Below are positions 58,501 to 64,000 of a DNA stretch of 64,000 nt, piece after piece. The stretch comes from Armillaria gallica (Eukaryota; Basidiomycota; Agaricomycetes; Agaricales; Physalacriaceae), in assembly GCA_037576215.1 (NCBI GenBank), contig JBANDB010000003.1, forward strand, positions 1,736,001 through 1,800,000, in the 5' to 3' direction. The position numbers and the translations under genes are program-made. How positions within the stretch are numbered: the first letter of the stretch is position 1; the number at the start of each line of letters is the position of its first letter. The notes under the pieces were generated by a model. The model saw only the letters and a program-made list of their open reading frames with translations, had not been told where the DNA came from and did not search any database.

Positions 58501-59882
58501 ATGGCCGCCGCACAGACCAACACTCCGCCAGACCTTACCGACACCGAGAAAGCTATCATATTTCAAGAACTCGATGGTGCATTAAATGCAACGATGCTCT
58601 ACTCTCTATTATGCGGTGTGTATATTCATTCATCCAGATACAGTGGTCTCATCATTTCTGCACTTAGGCTTATACACTGGAATCCTTGCCATCACGTTGT
58701 GGAATATCTGTAGGGAGAATACTTCTGTCTACTGCCTTATACAAGCTGAAGTGAAATGGTACAGTTACTATGGAGTCTCGACACATCGGGCTCGCCATGG
58801 TCATCATTATGCTCCTCCTACATATCACTACAATCATTGACTTGTCCTTTACCTGGTCAGAAATCAACTCTATGTTTGTTGACCATGGACAAAATCTCTT
58901 GACAAAATTTGTGGTGTACATCAGTCCTGGTACTGTGACATCAATTGGCGCGGGTGTTGTAGGTGCGGTCTGTAGCATCCTCGCAGACTCCACAATGGTA
59001 TGTCTGACTCCACTCGTATATTCTACTACCGCTTACAGAGCGTAGATTTAGCGTTGTTGGCTGGTCTGGGGCCGGCGGTGGCTGGCTATTCTGCTTCCTG
59101 TCATTTTTCTCATATCCGCAGTTGGTATGACCACCTCGGTTATCTACTTTGTCAATTTATCCTCACACCTTTCAACGCAGTCTTCAAAATCATTGGTACA
59201 TACAAAGGATACATCAATCCGTACGGGTCCATTTTTGGATATATCATCTATACATCCTTCGTGCTTGCTTCAACGTTATGGTGCACCTCGCTCATCGTCT
59301 ACCGCATTGTCACCGTTGCACGAGCAGGATGTGGACTGAGGAATTACCATCATGTCCTCGAGGTCTTGGTAGAGTCTTCAGCGCTTTACTCGATATCCTT
59401 GATCTTGTGCATAGCCTTCCTCGCTCGCAATGACATCTCCTTGATCTACTTTGACACTCTAGCTGCGGCTGCAAGGGTACACTTACATTTTTTCTTTGTC
59501 TTCACATCTAACCGATATTATACAGGGAATCGCTCCGACACTCCTTGTTGGGCGCGTCGCGGCAGGTCACGCTCGTCCAGACAATTCTTGGCAGGGCAGT
59601 GTGATATCAGGCTCACTTCGCTTCAAGGTGGCGTCCGGAAGTCGAGGCTCCCAGCCGGATTTCATGACGGGCCACGACCTCGAGGCTCCTGAGCGGGACA
59701 TAGACAAGGAGTACGGCCACTTCGCTCCAGTGGCGAACTCTCAGGAAGGCGGTACCTGCGAGGACGGCTCCGAGGTTCGGCGCCTGGGAGACGTTAGCGT
59801 CGACTCAGGGAGTCACTGTGTCTGTCAGGATAGCTCTGACATTCAGCAAGAGAGGGATGTTGAATGCGGCCATCACACGTAG
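58501..59882 (+). CDS. Multi-pass membrane protein, copy M4, possibly defective
   Basis: Most diverged member of the family (MAAAQTNTPPDLTDTEKAI). Spans match M1, and the intron before VFKIIGTYKGYINPYG is obligatory here, which fixed that intron in all copies. At the acceptor of the fourth exon the first two codons are ATT TAG, where M1 and M3 have ATC TGG. Normal splicing would therefore meet a stop, unless the alternative acceptor three bases later (TTTAG) is used, which would drop two residues and keep the frame. The remaining exons are open to the stop at 59882, with the RVAAGHARPDNSW tail. It is functional only if the shifted acceptor works. Confidence 0.55.
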
Positions 59883-60261
59883 TATGGACGGGCGTGTTTT
59901 CTTCTTGATCGCGTTCCGTACCTCACTTTGTTCGCTCATTGTTCCGTTGATCATAAATTATACCCAGTGCTCTCCCTTGTGTATCGTGCACGTCGTTATT
60001 ATTGTGATCTGTGGCGATAAGTTTCAATTTATCCGTTGTCGTAGCATGACCGGTCGTCACTACCTTGACTTCCAAAGTGCTGAATTCGCCTGAAGGTCAA
60101 GGACTCGGCGTCATGGTTATCGTAAGATCCCTACATCATCTACTTGTACTGGCAACACCCCCACCAACGAATATTATGTGTACTAGTTTCATTATATAGC
60201 GTTTCGAATACAGTGATCTAACATAAATCCCCCGAGCCCAGAACAGAAAAACCCGAGCGCG
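59883..60261. other. Spacer, end of the duplicated region
   Basis: It resembles 32110-32340 and 55970-56200 up to about 60235 (GATCTAACATAAATCCCCC). It then changes to single-copy sequence at the 3' end of the glycosyltransferase gene. Confidence 0.5.
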
Positions 60262-62631
60262 CTACCACTGTATCCACTCGCCATACATATTCGGTCGCTC
60301 CCCTCGTATGTAAGATTCAAACGTCCTTTTGAGCACAGCTGACCAGTCCAGATCGCGCTTGTCGTCCACTACCCTGTCCGGTAACCTCTCTTCGTCAGTA
60401 GCGTTCCGGGCGATCTGCTCTCCGGCTACGAAGCGCGGGCCAAGGTCGGGGAAGTTTCGTGATAGATCAAATGGTTTCCACCTAAACGAGATGAGGACGA
60501 GAGTGTGTAAAAGGACGAGGAAGACGTACCAGAAATTGTGGAAATGATACGAATATGCGCCTTTGAAGAATCCATTGAAGCCTAACGCTTGTGGTGCAGC
60601 GCTACTTTGTATTGGGGTATCAAAGAAGTCTGCGAATCTGAGAAGCAGGCTCGCATCAATGGGAAGAAAGTGAGATACAAGTTGCGCACTCACTCTGTGA
60701 AATATGGCTGTGGAGGACGATCTCGTTGATAGTACTCGGTGTTCAGCCACGCCGAATCAAAAAGGGCGTCCGGCAATCGCAACAGTAACCCTTCCAGGTG
60801 GGCATCAGCTGTATACCTGGATATACTCATGGGATGGAAGTCTAGCCCGTTCTTCATCGCTGTCCGGAAGAGAAACGTGCCTAGTGCAGATCCCTTGGTC
60901 ATTCTAAGCACTGCCGTGTTGTACTTCTCCAGGCGGGACCACCGGTACGCGAACGCCCCTGTCCAACCCCAGAGTTCCTCCCAATCGCGAAGAAAGATCG
61001 TATCCGCATCGAGATAAATTCCACCAAACCGGTGGCACAGCACAAACCGCGCCATATCCGAGAGGATGACAGACAATCGGTCATACGAGCTTGACGATTT
61101 GGACCCAGCACGGTTGACCATGTCCTCTTCCTCAGTGGCCGCGGTGGATGTCCCGTTCGACGACGACGCCTCGACAGGAACGCTTATAACATAACCGCCA
61201 GAGTTGAACAGTGCATCCTTGAGTACGCGCCATTCATCTTTCAGCTCTGGTATACCATCCAGCTGCTCCGTCGTATTCCACAGCTTGAATTTGATGACAT
61301 CTTTGAAACGGGGGTGGAGGAAAGGGGAGGCCCATGGGCTGAGCTTTAGCCCTTCGAACATATCCCGCACGGCATTGGGATTGGGTACGGATGCAGCGGG
61401 GCCAGGGTTGATCCATAGCCAGAACTGGGGGCGGCAGACACCCTCGTCCAGCTGTTTGTCGCGCAGATGTATGCCTGTATTCTGGGTGAACAGGAACGAG
61501 AGAAGTGCGAGATATGGCTTGTCAGTGAAGGGGCCAGTCCAGAACATATGAAAGAGTCGGGGATTTTCAGGGTCGCATTTAGCAGAGGAAGCTCGGTGGG
61601 TGAGCGGTTCGGATAGGGCAACCTGTGGTTCCCACTCGGCGTCGGGTTTCTTTTGGAGACCAGCGTTGGGATCCTCTTTTGATGACGCGGCCGGAGGTGG
61701 TCGGAATATTGGATGAGGGGTAATGGCGTCTTCGTCGTCGTCGTTTGTCAGGTTTTCGGTGTCATGGGCGTCGTCTTCGACATATATGTATTTCCAGTCA
61801 TCCATCTCTCCCCGTCTAACTCGTTCCCCATTGTCCAGCCCTGCTCCGAGACGCAACACTTCGAGACAATCACGTACATACTGAACGAGCGGTCGTTAGA
61901 AGGGGTTGGCAACGGGCATACCGGGATATGTCTTCGCACCTTTCCTGTAGAAAAGTCGCAGTGCTTCATGAGAATGTCTAGGTCTGCGACGCTGCCTGGA
62001 ACGGGGCGTGGCGGGTAGGCGACGTCCGGAAGCGAACTCTGTATGTCAAGGTATATTCGTTTTGGACCGACACCGATAGTATCAGTGTCTGCCCTCGTCG
62101 TGACCACCGTTGGCGGCGGCCTATATCGTGAAGGACGTATAGTTCGTTGCTGAGCAGGCAGCGCAGGATTTGGTGGGGATGACTTGAATCCTATTTGCTT
62201 CGGTACTGCAAAAGCCTAAGTCAAAAGACAAAAATTGAGCCCAGGGGCCACGTACTGCTCTGCCGTGAAGGATAATGACCGCTAGCAATCTCCCAGCTCC
62301 ATATCCGCTTCAGATCGTCCCTCTGGAATACTAGCGTCGGCGGGTCCGATTGCGGCCGGTACGGCTCGACCCAAGGGTCCGTCCTCCCGAATGTCTTCTT
62401 CAACGACATCACGGTCACGACCATTGCTGCACACGCGACGCATATAAGCAGGAATCCCCGCCTGCGGCTCAGCCGCGAGGCACCGAATTGTTGCAGAGGA
62501 GCGGAGTCAGGGACATATATACGCAGACGACGGCCTGGAATGCCTGGTATTGGAAGGTAAACCTTCCTCGTCCACGAGCCTTGGAAACGACGTCCTTTTT
62601 GTGAGTATGTAGGCAAGCCGACGTTGGGCAT
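60262..62631 (-). CDS. GT32-type glycosyltransferase, type II membrane protein
   Basis: Exons 62256-62631, 61940-62205, 60694-61880, 60530-60637 and 60262-60481 sum to 2157 nt (718 residues), all in frame. A cytoplasmic head is followed by one membrane span at about residues 59-77 (FLLICVACAAMVVTVMSL), as in Golgi type II enzymes. The lumenal part has the block LFHMFWTGPF and the metal- and sugar-nucleotide-binding DXD at 505-507 (GGIYLDADTIFLRDW), then a C-terminal HFHNF and WKPFD region. This agrees with glycosyltransferases carrying the DXD sugar-binding region (GT32, Och1-like). It probably adds hexose in glycan synthesis; donor and acceptor are unknown. ATG 62631 was chosen over frames further upstream. 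Confidence 0.75.
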
Positions 62632-62946
62632 AACGTCGAGTCCCGTTGAGATGCGCTGTAGGGCGTCGTCGACGACGTGGACGGAATCAGAAAATGGTGA
62701 AGTTAATCCTTCCGTATGGACGTGTATGGATGCTGACACATCATCCGCCTCACCCAAACATGGGAATGGCCGCCTCAGGCTCCGCAGTGAGAACGAGTAA
62801 CGGCACCAAGCCCTATGTAGATACTGATGATCTGACTCCTTGCGTTTGTCGCACATCAATCGTACAGTACCTAAAAATGTGCAAGTATAGCTCCAGGAAA
62901 AATCCTTGGTATATCATCAATCTGTGATACAAAAGCTTCTATTCCT
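62632..62946. other. Promoter region of glycosyltransferase, 3' end of SerRS
   Basis: These 315 bp separate the glycosyltransferase start and the synthetase stop. The glycosyltransferase frame continues upstream to 62859 without a family match, so some of this could still be coding. Confidence 0.4.
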
Positions 62947-63963
62947 CTATGCTTGTTTTCGTTGCAACCCTTTAGGCAACTCTTTCACAAATGGTAGGAA
63001 ATCACGACCTTGCATATAAGGTCGCAAGACCTCTGGAATGACAAGGCCCTTTTGAAAAGGATTAGGAAATGAAAAAGCAAGAAGGATCCTCAGCTCACCT
63101 CGGGAGTCTGATGATTCTCGACGAGACAGCAAAGTGCTCGTTCCGTCGCACAAAGTGTGCCGTTCAACATGTGCACATACACCTTCCTCGTCTGTTCCTT
63201 CGTCTTGAGCCCACACCGAACCTCTAATCGCCGGCTCTCTGAAAAAAAAGCGATCAGTCAAGATCTCCAAGAATGGGAAGTGCCCACATACGGTAGTCAG
63301 TACAATTCGAGCACGAAACGAGCTCCTTATACGCTCTCTGGAATGGGAACCACGCTTCCAAATCAAACTTCTGCGCAGCCGCAAGGTTCAACGCGCCCGA
63401 AACAATGGCTACGACCCTGTACCTCAATCCCAAGCTCTGGTAAAACTCCTCGCTGTTCGCGATCATGTGGTCGAACATTTCCCAGCTCTTCGTCGGGTCC
63501 GTGATAACGAACTGTTCCACCTTTTCGAATTGGTGCACGCGGAAGATGCCCCACATGTCGCGACCGGCGGACCCTGCTTCTTTTCGGAAACACGTCGAGT
63601 AGCCCGCGTACTTGATGGGAAGCTGCGTGTCGGGGCTCTCGAACCATTCTTCCGAGTGATAGGCCGAGATTGGTTGTTCTGAGGTGGCAATAAGGTATTT
63701 CTCGTCGTCTGAAGCGATAACCTATACATAATGGTGAGATCTTGGCTTTCTCGACGGCGCTGAACATACCTTGTATAACTCCTCGTCGAATTGGTCCAAC
63801 TGGGCAGTCTTGGCCATTTGGTCTTTGTTCATCATGAAAGGGGGCTGGATTTTCTTGTATTGCTTCTTTCGAAGGAAGTCAAGACCGTATGCTATGAGGG
63901 CCTGGTTCAAGTCGATGCCATCGTTTGTTAGGAAGTAGCCACGATGACCGGCAATTTTTGCAC
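62947..63963 (-). CDS. Seryl-tRNA synthetase, C-terminal part (5' end outside)
   Basis: Class II aminoacyl-tRNA synthetase charging tRNA-Ser. The exons in the window are 63770-63963, 63292-63721, 63099-63238 and 62947-63048, with introns of 48-53 nt; an acceptor at 63964 shows that more exons lie beyond the window. The sequence follows eukaryotic cytosolic Ser[46 protein letters not shown], then class II motif 2 with [21 protein letters not shown]. Next come [16 protein letters not shown] and [13 protein letters not shown], then a C-terminal part with [11 protein letters not shown]. The basic C-terminal extension is short. It is an essential housekeeping gene and a good single-copy anchor. 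Confidence 0.9.
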
Positions 63964-64000
63964 CTAGATATGAGTTAGTGGTACGTGTTAGAATCAAGAA

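Overview
The window looks like nuclear DNA of a mushroom-forming basidiomycete (Agaricomycete). Genes on both strands are broken by many GT-AG introns of about 47-62 nt. The families are typical fungal ones: divergent kelch proteins, a CorA-like transporter with the GMN motif, an aldo/keto reductase, an AAA-ATPase-like protein, a multi-pass membrane family ending in a conserved RVAAGHARPDDSWQ tail, a GT32-type glycosyltransferase and seryl-tRNA synthetase. No prokaryotic operons, rRNA, tRNA or CRISPR array were seen.

Layout. 0-5 kb: two divergent kelch paralogues, then a C2H2 zinc-finger gene. 5-11 kb: tandemly duplicated single-pass membrane glycoprotein genes, a decayed third copy and a foldback mini-element. 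11.5-13.6 kb: an 11-exon CorA-like gene that reads as intact. 14-19.8 kb: gene-poor, with an unusual tandem array at 16.3-17.4 kb in which each ~117-bp unit looks like one short exon plus one short intron.

19.8-60.2 kb is a complex segmental duplication. Copy 1 (about 19.8-34.0 kb) and copy 2 (about 37.0-57.8 kb) carry the same order: an unrecognised coiled-coil gene, a broken AAA-ATPase-like gene, an inverted 5'-truncated membrane gene, hypothetical genes, an intact 13-exon aldo/keto reductase, an unrecognised decayed gene, a membrane gene and a small Rpp14/Pop8-like gene. A further membrane-gene copy lies at 58.5-59.9 kb. Copy 2 was enlarged by at least four insertions that can be defined against the empty sites of copy 1: a 2.87-kb element with a 7-bp target duplication, a TA-flanked element hosting a hAT-like element, and a retroposon-like fragment hosting another hAT-like element. 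The AAA-ATPase/inverted-membrane part of copy 2 shows CpG to TpG/CpA decay. The reductase part is far better conserved.

60.2-64 kb returns to single-copy genes on the minus strand: a type II membrane glycosyltransferase with a DXD motif, and cytosolic seryl-tRNA synthetase cut by the window end.

Exon coordinates were derived by hand from splice consensus and paralogue comparison. Where exon lengths sum to a multiple of three with an open frame (kelch 2, CorA, reductase, membrane gene 1, Pop8-like, glycosyltransferase) the models are fairly firm.
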